Positions 32,702 through 40,951 of a stretch of 46,297 nucleotides of DNA are shown one piece after another. Numbering within the stretch: position 1 is the first letter of the stretch; every line of letters begins with the position of its first letter. The notes under the pieces are model-generated. The model made no database searches and was not told the origin of the DNA. It worked only from the letters and a program-made list of their open reading frames with translations. Source of the stretch: Lachnospiraceae bacterium (GTDB lineage: Bacteria > Bacillota > Clostridia > Lachnospirales > Lachnospiraceae); assembly GCA_910575035.1 (NCBI GenBank), contig CAJTDL010000036.1, positions 1-46,297 on the forward strand. The letters are read 5' to 3'. Both the position numbers and the translations under genes were made by a program.

Positions 32702-32763
32702 TCCAACACCCCCGTAAATAATGATAAATTTCTATCTCTTTAACATTCCCTTATATCTAATCA

Positions 32764-33660
32764 TCATTCCTCTATAGATTCGAGCGATTTTAAGGTTTGC
32801 CCATTTGTGTTTTTCCAGCTAGTCAAACCATTTGCACTCTTCCCAATAACAAACATTGCTGCGTAAGAGGGACTGGTAAATAACATATCTTCCTGCAATA
32901 TGCCTTGCTCATCAATTAGAGCTTTCTTTCTCCGTTCTTTAATAACAGAAGGTATTGTATCATCATCCACAAGAGAAATATGACTACCCTGAAGAACTAC
33001 AAATCCTTCCGTTGTTTGTGTGCCGCTTGCCTCAACCCTTCCCACATTCTTTATTGTACGTTCTAGATGGAGTCTGACTGTATCCTCCGATATGGTGAAG
33101 CCATCTTGTTTTTTTACGGTTGGCTTGCTTATCGGCTCAAACAGCTTATGTCCGAGAGTCCCCATAATTACTTCAGCATAGTCAATAAATTCCTCCATCT
33201 CACTTTCCTTCTCCTCGGTAATATTACCAGAAGTAGGATCATTCCCATTTTTGACTTCATAACGATTTGCTTCTATAGCAAGATTACAAAAACGATTCTC
33301 AAGATAACTTATTTCCGTAGGCCCGAAAGAATTATTCGATGTGGTGAACACGATTGCTTCTGTCCAATAATCCTTTTCAGGACTTCGCTTGTGTTCCTGC
33401 AAACGATTCAAGATACCCTCGCCATTTTTTCTCGCCCCAGCCTGCCCGATATAAACAACACCCTTTCCTGTTTCATCAGAAATACCAAACAAAAAATAAA
33501 CCCCACTTTGTTTTAAATCATCACGTTCTTTACATTTATCCAATGCTGTTCTCGGAATCTTATAGGCAACACCTGTCCAGTTCGCAAGGGTACATTTTAT
33601 CCTTCCCCCAGCGTCCCCATCCATCAAAAACAAATTTATACTCTTTCCACGTACTGCCAT
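32764..33660 (-). CDS. GIY-YIG nuclease-family protein with DUF4357-like C-terminus
   Basis: This 298-aa protein starts behind GGGAGG. The GIY-YIG core is seen as 'GVYFLFGI' (residues 53-60) and 'VVYIGQAG' (69-76), with Arg86 in 'NRLQEH' and Glu in 'SYLENRFC', so catalytic residues appear intact. The C-terminal part ('GFVVLQGSHISLVDDDTIP' to 'FTSPSYAAMFVIGKSANG') matches the DUF4357 pattern. Such proteins are found beside restriction-modification systems. It may be a DNA endonuclease of the defence island; target unknown. Confidence 0.85.
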   Translation of the reverse strand: MAVRGKSINLFLMDGDAGGRIKCTLANWTGVAYKIPRTALDKCKERDDLKQSGVYFLFGISDETGKGVVYIGQAGARKNGEGILNRLQEHKRSPEKDYWTEAIVFTTSNNSFGPTEISYLENRFCNLAIEANRYEVKNGNDPTSGNITEEKESEMEEFIDYAEVIMGTLGHKLFEPISKPTVKKQDGFTISEDTVRLHLERTIKNVGRVEASGTQTTEGFVVLQGSHISLVDDDTIPSVIKERRKKALIDEQGILQEDMLFTSPSYAAMFVIGKSANGLTSWKNTNGQTLKSLESIEE

Positions 33661-33683
33661 AACAATACCTCCCGGTTATCTCA

Positions 33684-34472
33684 TTACTCTGTCAGCCTTA
33701 ATGCTTCTTTGACCTTTTCGTTTTTTATTGGAACATATACGCCGTTAGTAATCATAGTGTCACCCATCAGCACAGCTATTCGTTGCATATCCGTTTCATT
33801 CATTGATAATACATTTCCCTCTAAAATTCGATTAATACTATCCGTAACCGTTTGAGTAGTCAATTTTTCCATTGCAAACTTCCACTCAAGAAGACGTTCC
33901 TCACCTATCACTTCGTTATTAACAACAACATTCGAAATTTTTCTAATCTCACTCGCCATATACATGGCACAACTCATAATGTTTAAAAGATGAACCTGTG
34001 CTTCTTTACTGCTCATATTTTTCCGATACTCATCTAACACCACATCTACGTTATCGGCAAAGTCTTGAGCAGAGACTACATCCATTGATACAGAAACTGT
34101 TTCATCAGTAACCATCGATATAGCAGTATCCTTGTTACGAATTTTGTACCAAAACTTTTTCATCCCAGGAACAGCCGTATTACCAACCCATTCCTTAACA
34201 TGCGGATATGCCTTTGTTGCGGCAACACCTATTCCAATGCCAATAGCAATTAACCCTGCTATTGCCGCTACATCTCCATCCATTTCATTCCTAACGGAAT
34301 CATTATCGTAGTCTTCACATTTATCGTCTTCAATTTTAATAATCTCTCCTGCTCCAGATGGTTTATTGGTATTATCATCAAGATATACTCCCCGGTAGGC
34401 TCCTTTTGTATCATGAGCCTCAGCAAGATGCTTGCCCTCCTCTGGGATAAGTCTATACAAATCACCGCTCAT
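33684..34472 (-). CDS. Hypothetical protein with a glycine-rich hydrophobic segment
   Basis: This 262-aa protein starts at ATG 34472 behind AAGGAGGAA. The first 60 residues are hydrophilic and acidic, then a Gly/Ala/Ile-rich hydrophobic stretch 'AAIAGLIAIGIGIGVAATKA' looks like a membrane or pore helix, followed by a helical domain of about 150 aa. No family recognised. It lies 24 bp upstream of the GIY-YIG gene and directly downstream of a broken HTH gene, so the three probably form one unit. A membrane effector in a defence system is possible but unproven. Confidence 0.65.
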   Translation of the reverse strand: MSGDLYRLIPEEGKHLAEAHDTKGAYRGVYLDDNTNKPSGAGEIIKIEDDKCEDYDNDSVRNEMDGDVAAIAGLIAIGIGIGVAATKAYPHVKEWVGNTAVPGMKKFWYKIRNKDTAISMVTDETVSVSMDVVSAQDFADNVDVVLDEYRKNMSSKEAQVHLLNIMSCAMYMASEIRKISNVVVNNEVIGEERLLEWKFAMEKLTTQTVTDSINRILEGNVLSMNETDMQRIAVLMGDTMITNGVYVPIKNEKVKEALRLTE

Positions 34473-34475
34473 GCT

Positions 34476-34700
34476 TTATTCCTCCTTGCGCTTTACATAT
34501 GTTAATTCGATATCGTAACCCAATGACTCCAACATTTAAATAAAAGTTTTATTTACAATCTTCTCGTTTTTCTTTATCAAACGATTCACATAGGACGGAG
34601 TGGTACCCACATCCTCGACAAGCCGTGCCTGTGTGGTCTCTGCTTCTATACACTTTACTTTTACATCGACCTCAATATTGTTCTTCAGCATTGATTCCAT
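34476..34700 (-). pseudogene. HTH regulator interrupted by an in-frame stop
   Basis: From ATG 34700 the frame reads 54 codons with an XRE/Lambda-type HTH ('ETTQARLVEDVGTTPSYVNRL'), then TAA at 34538-34536, then continues in the same frame for another 19 codons (MLESLGYDIELTYV...) to a stop at 34478-34476. Proteins of this type normally read through as one chain of about 74 aa, so a single sense-to-stop change is the simplest cause. The second piece begins with ATG directly after the stop and could be re-initiated. It ends 4 bp before the next gene. Confidence 0.75.
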
Positions 34701-34782
34701 CTCGCTCGTTATAAGCTAAAATAAATTGCCTTTTTTGTACGATTTATTATAACGCAAGTCTAGCTAATTTTCAATCTCACAC

Positions 34783-34808
34783 AAAAAACACTCGACCGTA
34801 GCCGAGTG
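34783..34808 (-). terminator. Terminator of the second recombinase operon
   Basis: On the minus strand CACTCG (34808-34803) pairs with CGAGTG (34794-34789) and is followed by TTTTTT. It lies 19 bp after the stop of the recombinase at 34827. Confidence 0.8.
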
Positions 34809-34826
34809 CCATATTTATCATATTTT

Positions 34827-36401
34827 TTATGCTGTTATCTTCGTACCGTCCCGGAAAGTCATCGCCATTTCCTTATTCCTGCCAACCGTCACGAAATCCA
34901 CCATGCTGCTCCATAGCCTTTCATCAAATTCAGCAATGACTCCATCCTGAGCCTTCAAAATTTTGATGAAGCCTGCCAGCCGCTCATTTTGCGCTTCCTT
35001 TTCCGTAATGGGTCTGGCAACCTCATCGTACCGTGCTTTAGACGTATCATACCGCTCCACCAGCCCATTATAGCGTTCCTGGTATTCCCCCTGGTCTTGC
35101 GCTATACGGGCGTTCTCATCTATGGCACTCTGCACCATCCCCGCCAACACCGCCATGTCGTTTTCCAATCTGCGCTTCTCTTCCTCCAGCGCATCCGTCC
35201 GACAAAGTGTCTCCCGGATAGTTTCCGCATTCGCTACAATTTCTTCTTTTTCAGAAACCAGCTTGTTATAGGCGGATAGGAATGCCGCTTTGACCTCTTC
35301 TTCCGTCACATGGGGAGTCTCGCACTTTTTATCCTTATATTTGCTGTTACATTGGTAAATGACCCTGCGGTACTTATCTGTGGAATGCCAGACCTTGGAG
35401 CCAAACCATCCGCCGCAGTCAGCGCATTTAATCTTATTGGAAAAGATACTGACACCGCTATACCGGGAGCTGCCCCGTTTCCGTTTTTCCAGCTCCACCT
35501 GCACCATATCGAAAACTGTAGGATTGATGATGGCTTCGTGGTTTCCCTCCACATAATACTGCGGAACTTCACCCTCATTTTTTTTCGTCTTCTTATTCAA
35601 GAAATCCACCGTGAATTCTTTCTGGAGAAGGGCATCTCCTTTATATTTTTCGTTGGAAAGCATCCGACGCACCGTCTGCTGGTTCCACACATCTTTCCCG
35701 CCCGGTGTCTTGATGCCACGCTTGGTAAGCTCCGCCGCAATGGAATGGGGAGAAAGCCCTTCAAGGAATAAGCTGAATATCAGCCTCACTGTTTCAGCTT
35801 CCTGCGGATTTACCACAATCCTGCCGTCCGGCCCTTTATCCAAGCCAAGAACCCGGCTGTATGCGAAACTGACTTTTCCATCGGCAAACCGCTTTCTCTG
35901 CCCCCAGGTAACATTTTCTGAAATGGAGCGGCTCTCCTCCTGCGCCAGCGAGGACATGATGGTGATCAGCAGCTCTCCCTTGGAATCCAAAGTCCAGATA
36001 TTCTCTTTCTCGAAATATATCTCAATCCCCCTATCCTTCAGTTCCCGGACTGTCGTAAGGCTGTCTACTGTGTTCCTCGCAAAACGGCTGACCGACTTCG
36101 TGATGATGAGGTCTATTTTTCCGGCTTTCGCGTCGGCAATCATGGTTTTAAAGCCTTCCCGTTTTTTGGTGGAAGTTGCGCTGATGCCTTCATCTGTATA
36201 TATCCCGGCAAATTCCCAATCATCATGCCCATGGATATAACTGGTATAATAGTCCACCTGCGCCTCGTAGCTTGTGACCTGATCCTCATGGTCGGTGCTG
36301 ACACGGGCATATCCCGCTACGCGCCGCTTTTTCGTCCCGGCCAGCGGCTCAGCCGTATATTTTTTTACCGTCGCGGGTATTGTCGTCACTCTCTTCGCCA
36401 T
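34827..36401 (-). CDS. Large serine recombinase 4
   Basis: This 524-aa recombinase has catalytic Ser in 'VAGYARVSTDHEDQVTSYE', 'LIITKSVSRFARNTVDSL' as the conserved core, a zinc ribbon ('CADCGGWFGSK...CNSKYKDKKC') and a C-terminal coiled coil. It overlaps the upstream recombinase gene by 16 bp and so is translationally coupled. The 'YARVS' subgroup differs from the 'YIRLS' trio at 15.6-20.4 kb, so this is an independent module. It probably forms a functional pair with recombinase 5. Confidence 0.95.
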   Translation of the reverse strand: MAKRVTTIPATVKKYTAEPLAGTKKRRVAGYARVSTDHEDQVTSYEAQVDYYTSYIHGHDDWEFAGIYTDEGISATSTKKREGFKTMIADAKAGKIDLIITKSVSRFARNTVDSLTTVRELKDRGIEIYFEKENIWTLDSKGELLITIMSSLAQEESRSISENVTWGQRKRFADGKVSFAYSRVLGLDKGPDGRIVVNPQEAETVRLIFSLFLEGLSPHSIAAELTKRGIKTPGGKDVWNQQTVRRMLSNEKYKGDALLQKEFTVDFLNKKTKKNEGEVPQYYVEGNHEAIINPTVFDMVQVELEKRKRGSSRYSGVSIFSNKIKCADCGGWFGSKVWHSTDKYRRVIYQCNSKYKDKKCETPHVTEEEVKAAFLSAYNKLVSEKEEIVANAETIRETLCRTDALEEEKRRLENDMAVLAGMVQSAIDENARIAQDQGEYQERYNGLVERYDTSKARYDEVARPITEKEAQNERLAGFIKILKAQDGVIAEFDERLWSSMVDFVTVGRNKEMAMTFRDGTKITA

Positions 36402-38158
36402 CCGTCCCCACGCTCCTTCCTGAGACGCTTCATGCTTTCACTCATCTTCTGCCGCCGTTCCCCGGTAAAGCTGTCCCTGATCGCCTTTGCCTGTTTTTCC
36501 CGGCGTTCTTCCGTCCATGGCTGCGCCCTGCGCTTAGTGCTGTAGGAAGCCTCATGGATCCCGCCATCTTTGAAATGGAATGCGATCCTGCCGCCTTTGG
36601 AAATCACAACATGGTCAATCCTCTCAGAAAAAGCCGATGCATCGAATGCATCAAGCCCCATGGCTTCGGCGGAAAGCCTCTGGAGGTCGTCCTCATGGAT
36701 GCTGTTGTTGCCACAGGTGTTCGTGGTGGCGCAGGAAAACATATGGTACTTTTCACCATTCTTCCGCTTCCTCGTCTGCTGGCGGTAATTGTTCCCGCAC
36801 TCGGCGCATTTAATCCTGCCTGTGAAGCAGGTCGCGCCCCTGGGGTTCGTCCCATACTTCCGCCTTTTCTCAGATGTGGCGGCACGGTATTCCGCCGTCC
36901 AGCAGTCCTGGTGTCCTGTGTTCGGACAGTCCCTGATTATGCGGTTCCCGTCTTTAAAGAATAATTCGAGCGTGTATTTCTCCGGCACCTCTATATGGTC
37001 AACCCTGTCAAGGAACACATCCTCGTCAAACTCCTCCATTCCCAGAACATCCGCACAGGCTTTCATAAGGTTCTGGTGGTTGATCGTCCCGCCTACCGGA
37101 CAGCCAGCACCGACCTTCTTTTTCTTTTTGCTGCCGCAGTTCCAAAACTCCATCAAGCCTCTGTCCGTTCGCCTGTTGTGCATATAGCTGACGCCGCAAT
37201 GAGGGCATTTGATCTTCCCGGTAAAGCAGCAGATATTGAGGCTCTTGTTCGCCAGCGCGCCAAGTTCCCTGCGCCGTTCCATCTCCGCCTGCACATAATC
37301 AAAAGTGGCCTTATCAATGATGGCGGGATGCGTGTCCTCCACATAATATTGCGGAAGCTCGCCACGGTTCTTCTTCCTGTGCTTGGTGATGGGGTCTGCG
37401 ATAAACTCTTTCTGCAGGAGCAGGCTGCCCGTATAAGTGATGTTCGTAAGGACAACCTTGAGATTGGAATCCACCCAGCGGCAGCCATCCCTCGTGGTGA
37501 TGCCTTCGGCGGCAAACTCCCTCTCCGTTTCCAGCCTTGACTTCCCGTCAAGGAAGTTCTGGAAAATCCTGCGGACGACCGCCGCTTCCTCTGGCACAAT
37601 GACCAGTGCGTCCCCCTCCCATCGGTAACCGTACACCCGGAAACGCCCGTTGGGGATTCCCTCCGCCATCCGCTTGCGGGTGCCCCACTTCACATTATCG
37701 CTGATGGAGCGGCTCTCCTCCTGGGCAAAGGACGCAAGGATGGTCAGCATCAGTTCCCCGTCGCCGCTCATGGAGCTTATCCCTTCCTTTTCAAACCTCA
37801 CTTCCACGCCGATGCCCTTCAGATGCCGTACAGTCTCCAGAAGGTCAACCGTATTCCTCGCAAAACGCTGTATCGACTTGGTGAGGATGATGTCGATTTT
37901 CCCGGCATCCGCATCCTCTACCATTTTCCTGAATTCGTCCCTCCTGGCCGTACCAGTACCGGAGATCCCGTAATCCGCATATACCCCGGCGTATTCCCAA
38001 TCAGGGTTACGCTGGATCAGCGCGCTGTAATAGCTGACCTGTGCGGATAGGGAATGGCTCATCCTCTCGCTTTCCACGGACACACGGGCGTAAGCGGCTA
38101 CTTTTTTCCTGGGCACAATAGCTGGCGCCGTCTGCTCAATCTTTCTGATCTTCGCCAT
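36386..38158 (-). CDS. Large serine recombinase 5 with two zinc ribbons
   Basis: This 590-aa protein starts at ATG 38158 (MAKIRKIEQ) behind AAAGGAG; the frame is open to 38182. Catalytic Ser lies in 'VAAYARVSVESERMSHSLS'; 'IILTKSIQRFARNTVDLL' is the core helix. Unlike most relatives it has two zinc-ribbon segments, 'CPHCGVSYMHNR...CG' and 'CAECGNNYRQQTRK...C', separated by about 110 residues. The C-terminus is basic ('KRLRKERGDGW'). It is coupled to recombinase 4 downstream and to the small helical protein upstream. Confidence 0.95.
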   Translation of the reverse strand: MAKIRKIEQTAPAIVPRKKVAAYARVSVESERMSHSLSAQVSYYSALIQRNPDWEYAGVYADYGISGTGTARRDEFRKMVEDADAGKIDIILTKSIQRFARNTVDLLETVRHLKGIGVEVRFEKEGISSMSGDGELMLTILASFAQEESRSISDNVKWGTRKRMAEGIPNGRFRVYGYRWEGDALVIVPEEAAVVRRIFQNFLDGKSRLETEREFAAEGITTRDGCRWVDSNLKVVLTNITYTGSLLLQKEFIADPITKHRKKNRGELPQYYVEDTHPAIIDKATFDYVQAEMERRRELGALANKSLNICCFTGKIKCPHCGVSYMHNRRTDRGLMEFWNCGSKKKKKVGAGCPVGGTINHQNLMKACADVLGMEEFDEDVFLDRVDHIEVPEKYTLELFFKDGNRIIRDCPNTGHQDCWTAEYRAATSEKRRKYGTNPRGATCFTGRIKCAECGNNYRQQTRKRKNGEKYHMFSCATTNTCGNNSIHEDDLQRLSAEAMGLDAFDASAFSERIDHVVISKGGRIAFHFKDGGIHEASYSTKRRAQPWTEERREKQAKAIRDSFTGERRQKMSESMKRLRKERGDGWRRE

Positions 38159-38162
38159 AAAA

Positions 38163-38378
38163 TCACTCCTTTCCACTACCATACATCACTCTTTGCGCCC
38201 TGGAAGTCAACGGCGTAGCAGAAAATAATGTGCCGAAAACGGGGCAGTATTTCTCCAGGAAGATTGTATCAATCTGACAATACTCTTCTTCCGAGATCAG
38301 CCCCTGCGAAAGCATCCTCCTTGCCATATTCATAGTGGCCTGGTACAGTTTTTCAGCCCTGAACTGCTCTTCAGTCAT
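38163..38378 (-). CDS. SHOCT-like small protein of the recombinase operon
   Basis: This 71-aa protein starts at ATG 38378, overlapping the zinc-ribbon gene's stop by 8 bp, with GGGGGTGG upstream. It contains 'ARRMLSQGLISEEEYCQID', a SHOCT-like short helical motif, and an 'LYQATMNMARR' helix. Such small proteins recur just ahead of paired serine recombinases in Firmicute elements. Function unknown; directionality control is a reasonable guess. Confidence 0.7.
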   Translation of the reverse strand: MTEEQFRAEKLYQATMNMARRMLSQGLISEEEYCQIDTIFLEKYCPVFGTLFSATPLTSRAQRVMYGSGKE

Positions 38379-38799
38379 CCGCGCCACCCCCAAACCTGTG
38401 GGCAATATAGCACTCATGGCTACAGTATTTCCTTTTTGCGTTGCCGTAGGCTGTGAATTTCTTTTTGCACTGTGGGCAGATAAACTCGTAATTAGCCTTT
38501 CGGTTCACCCGGTCAAGATGGCTGTTCCACCATTTGTTCCTGCATCTGTCCGAGCAGAACTTTTTCTCCTTCCTCCCAAGAGTCTGCGCCACCTCTTTTC
38601 CACAGCAAAGACAGAAATGATTCCCATCCCTGACCGCGGCTGGCATAGCCTGGGAAGCCGCCGCTCTCCCGACAAGCTTCCTCCTCCTGCAAAATGATTT
38701 CACCGTATTCTCTGATATGCCAAGAGCCTGGGCAATCCGTACATACCCATAGCCTTCGCCCCTTAAATTTGCAATCTGTGTTTTCTGTTCTTCGGTCAT
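38371..38799 (-). CDS. HTH and zinc-ribbon protein of the recombinase operon
   Basis: This 142-aa protein starts at ATG 38799 behind GGAGGTG. The N-terminal 40 residues are a sigma-4-like HTH ('IANLRGEGYGYVRIAQALG', 'ENTVKSFCRRR'). Two Cys-rich modules follow: 'CLCCGKEVAQ...CSDRCRNKWW' and 'CPQCKKKF...YCSHEC', typical zinc fingers. It is first in an operon with the SHOCT-like protein and recombinases 5 and 4, so it probably binds element ends or the operon promoter. No enzymatic motif. Confidence 0.8.
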   Translation of the reverse strand: MTEEQKTQIANLRGEGYGYVRIAQALGISENTVKSFCRRRKLVGRAAASQAMPAAVRDGNHFCLCCGKEVAQTLGRKEKKFCSDRCRNKWWNSHLDRVNRKANYEFICPQCKKKFTAYGNAKRKYCSHECYIAHRFGGGADD

Positions 38800-38913
38800 A
38801 GCACACCTCCATAAACGATTGGAAGGGAACCGTGTCCATCGTTATCCGGTATCCCCTTCAACTTCCTATGGACATGATTTTTGTTTTTGGACGGATTTTT
38901 CTTCACACGAAAA

Positions 38914-38937
38914 AAGCCCACTAAATGCCGTGGGCTT
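38914..38937 (-). terminator. Intrinsic terminator, minus strand
   Basis: AAGCCCAC (38914-38921) pairs perfectly with GTGGGCTT (38930-38937); on the minus strand a T-run follows. It ends the transcript of the gene at 38958-39236. Confidence 0.85.
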
Positions 38938-38957
38938 GTCACTATTTGCGCCGGGCT

Positions 38958-39236
38958 TTACGCCATAACGCGCCTCCCGTTTAGCTGCCACACATCGTGG
39001 CTCTTGATCTGGCGGACGGCGGAGGATACCGTGTTGGCATGGCCGTGCCTGTGGTAGTAGGCCGTCCCCTTCGTGTGCTTATGGTAGATTTGGACCGGAT
39101 ACCGGTCATCGGAAAGTTTCTGGATGATCCAGCAGTGCTTCGTGCATCTGGACTGGACCTCAAAGAAGTCATCCGTCTGTCGGATGAGCCGGAAGTAAGG
39201 GGAAGTGAGAAGTGTACGTTCCCTTGCAGTGAACAT
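38958..39236 (-). CDS. Conserved-looking hypothetical protein
   Basis: This 92-aa basic protein starts best at ATG 39236, which overlaps the stop of a 21-codon upstream frame (TGATG). It reads 'MFTARERTLLTSPYFRLIRQ', 'DFFEVQSRCTKHCWII', 'YHKHTKGTAYYHRHGHANTV' and 'IKSHDVW'. Similar small His/Tyr-rich proteins often neighbour serine recombinases in Firmicute mobile elements, but I know no assigned function. A terminator follows. Confidence 0.65.
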   Translation of the reverse strand: MFTARERTLLTSPYFRLIRQTDDFFEVQSRCTKHCWIIQKLSDDRYPVQIYHKHTKGTAYYHRHGHANTVSSAVRQIKSHDVWQLNGRRVMA

Positions 39237-39301
39237 CAGCATCCCTCCTTCCGCCGCCCCCTGCGTGGCAGATTGGCCGTCTCCATAAATCTTTTTGTCA
39301 T
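39236..39301 (-). CDS. 21-codon upstream frame, possible leader peptide
   Basis: ATG 39301 follows a strong AAGGAGG at good distance and opens a 21-aa basic frame (MTKRFMETANLPRRGRR...) whose TGA overlaps the next gene's ATG. The RBS and overlap are the evidence; the next gene has no RBS of its own, so this leader may be needed for its translation. No family recognised. Confidence 0.5.
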   Translation of the reverse strand: MTKRFMETANLPRRGRRKEGC

Positions 39302-39461
39302 AAGCGTGTGCCTCCTTTATTTTTCTGCCGCCGTTCCCGGCAGCGCCCTTTGGGGTAGTGCCATGTTAAATCAGATTCCGCAGATTATCCACTCATATCT
39401 GCGCCATAAGATGCACAAACTTTCCATCCGTTTCCTGTGTAGTTTACACCCACTAAAAAAC

Positions 39462-39494
39462 GGGCCCGCGGCACATGGGAAATGCCGCGGGCCC
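39462..39494 (-). terminator. Strong terminator after the cell-wall hydrolase tail
   Basis: GGGCCCGCGGCA (39462-39473) pairs perfectly over 12 bases with TGCCGCGGGCCC (39483-39494). On the minus strand a T-run follows. It belongs to the truncated gene at 39507-39721. Confidence 0.9.
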
Positions 39495-39506
39495 TGCTGT
39501 CTGTAT

Positions 39507-39721
39507 TTATATCCGGCTGGCGTGATCGAGCGAAATCCACCCGTTTCTCTTTTCCCGATAGGATTTCAACAGCCCCCACCGGGATGCGCCTTTCCCATCC
39601 GCCTCCTCTATAATGGTAAATACACCCACACCAGTCACCTTCCCGGTCTTGGGTTTATCCGTCCCAGGCGCTTCCCGGATGTTCAGGTCGGGGATGGACA
39701 CCCGCACAAGGTACGGCTTGG
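39507..39721 (-). pseudogene. SH3b domain of a cell-wall hydrolase, 5' part lost to an IS
   Basis: The last 71 residues form a bacterial SH3 domain: 'PYLVRVSIPDLNIREAPGTD', 'VTGVGVFTIIEEADGKG', 'WGLLKSYREKRNGWISLDH'. This is the usual C-terminus of phage-type or mobile-element N-acetylmuramoyl-L-alanine amidases. The catalytic domain is gone: at 39722 the frame enters an IS3-family element. The sequence beyond the IS (after 40983) does not continue the amidase in any frame I can recognise, so flanking DNA was probably deleted too. Confidence 0.8.
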
Positions 39722-39797
39722 TGTTAGTATATAAGTGTGGACAGAAAAAGTTGAACAACCTATACTATCAAGTGAAAGAGCAAAGGAGGCGTTCAAC

Positions 39798-40076
39798 ATG
39801 GCGAAAAACCAAAAATCTTACACTCCGGAATTTAAACAACAGATTGTGGATCTGTATAATGCCGGAGGAACCTCGTATCCACAACTGGAACGTGAATATG
39901 GCGTAAATCGGAGTACAATTAGCGGCTGGGTAAAGCAGCTTTCCCCTATCAAGGTATCAGATGGGGAAACGGTATCCCTCAAGGAGTATAAGGCTCTCCA
40001 GAAAGAAATCCAGCGCCTTAAGATCGGGAACGGAATATTAAAAAAAGCGACCGCCATATTCGCGAAAGAACAATAG
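39798..40076 (+). CDS. IS3-family OrfA
   Basis: This 92-aa protein starts behind AAAGGAGG. It has an HTH ('YTPEFKQQIVDLYNAGG', 'YGVNRSTISGWVKQL') and a leucine-zipper-like helix 'LKEYKALQKEIQRLKI'. The heptamer A-AAA-AAA at 40040-40046, read in the orfA frame as AAA AAA G, is a standard -1 slippery site. The orfB frame is open from there, so ribosomes would produce the OrfAB fusion. Confidence 0.88.
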   Translation: MAKNQKSYTPEFKQQIVDLYNAGGTSYPQLEREYGVNRSTISGWVKQLSPIKVSDGETVSLKEYKALQKEIQRLKIGNGILKKATAIFAKEQ

Positions 40077-40084
40077 CCGAGATT

Positions 40085-40951
40085 GTGACTTTTATCCAAG
40101 ACAACCTAAACCATTACACGGTATCCCAGCTTTGCAGTGCTTTGAAATTTCCAAGGAGTACTTATTACAAAGCTTTGGTCAGTGTACCCTCAGACAGACA
40201 GGAGGAATATGAAGAATTCAGCCATAAAGTGAAACAGGCTTACGATGATTCAAAACGGAGGTATGGCGCCGTCAAAATATGCCGTACCCTCAATGACAAT
40301 GGGACACCCTGCAGCGTAAAGCGTGTCCAGAGGCATATGGCAGAACAAGGGCTGAGGTCTGTAGTGGTAAAAAAGTATAACCACAATGCAAACCATGGGG
40401 CTGTCCCTGATGATAAGGTAAATATCTTGGGACGTGATTTTGAAGCAGAAACCATCAATCAGAAATGGTGTACGGATATCACCTATATCCATGTGCTGAA
40501 AGAAGGATGGACCTATCTGGCTTCCGTAATGGGCCTGTGCAGCCGCAAGATTATCGGGTATGCCTATGGGACATCCATGACAGCGGAGCTGGCAGTGGAA
40601 GTGGTAAAGAATGCCTGCCTGAATGCCAGAGACACGCAGGGAATCATTCTCCACAGTGGTCTGGGCAGTCAGTACACAAGCCAGGCATTTGAGAGTTATC
40701 TGGGCAGCCATGGAATGATCCATTCATTCAGCCGTAAAGGGAATCCCTATGACAATGCCTGCATAGAATCCTTTCATTCCGTATTGAAAAAGGAAGGGAT
40801 CCATCTTCACACATATCAGGATTCCAGAGAAGCCCGAAGGGCAATTTTTGAATACATAGAGGGCTGGTATAACCGAAAAAGGATTCACAGTGCCATCGGC
40901 TATATGACACCCCAGCAAAAGGAGGATGAGGAATTAAAAAAATCAGCATGA
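40085..40951 (+). CDS. IS3-family OrfB transposase with altered DDE triad
   Basis: This is a 288-aa integrase-core transposase (rve fold). The first catalytic Asp131 is in 'WCTDITYIHV' and Glu228 in 'NPYDNACIESFHS'. The second Asp, normally in HSDxGSQY, is Gly192 here: 'ILHSGLGSQYTS', codon GGT instead of GAT. That residue binds the catalytic metal, so this copy should be inactive unless rescued in trans. The N-terminal region has the IS3 'HTH_21' pattern ('YGAVKICRTL'). Expressed through a frameshift from orfA. Confidence 0.9.
   Translation: MTFIQDNLNHYTVSQLCSALKFPRSTYYKALVSVPSDRQEEYEEFSHKVKQAYDDSKRRYGAVKICRTLNDNGTPCSVKRVQRHMAEQGLRSVVVKKYNHNANHGAVPDDKVNILGRDFEAETINQKWCTDITYIHVLKEGWTYLASVMGLCSRKIIGYAYGTSMTAELAVEVVKNACLNARDTQGIILHSGLGSQYTSQAFESYLGSHGMIHSFSRKGNPYDNACIESFHSVLKKEGIHLHTYQDSREARRAIFEYIEGWYNRKRIHSAIGYMTPQQKEDEELKKSA

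Noticed and set aside
38997-39734. Plus-strand frame of 245 codons spanning the hypothetical gene and the SH3 tail
   Set aside because: Crosses two terminators and two supported minus-strand genes; composition is that of a shadow.
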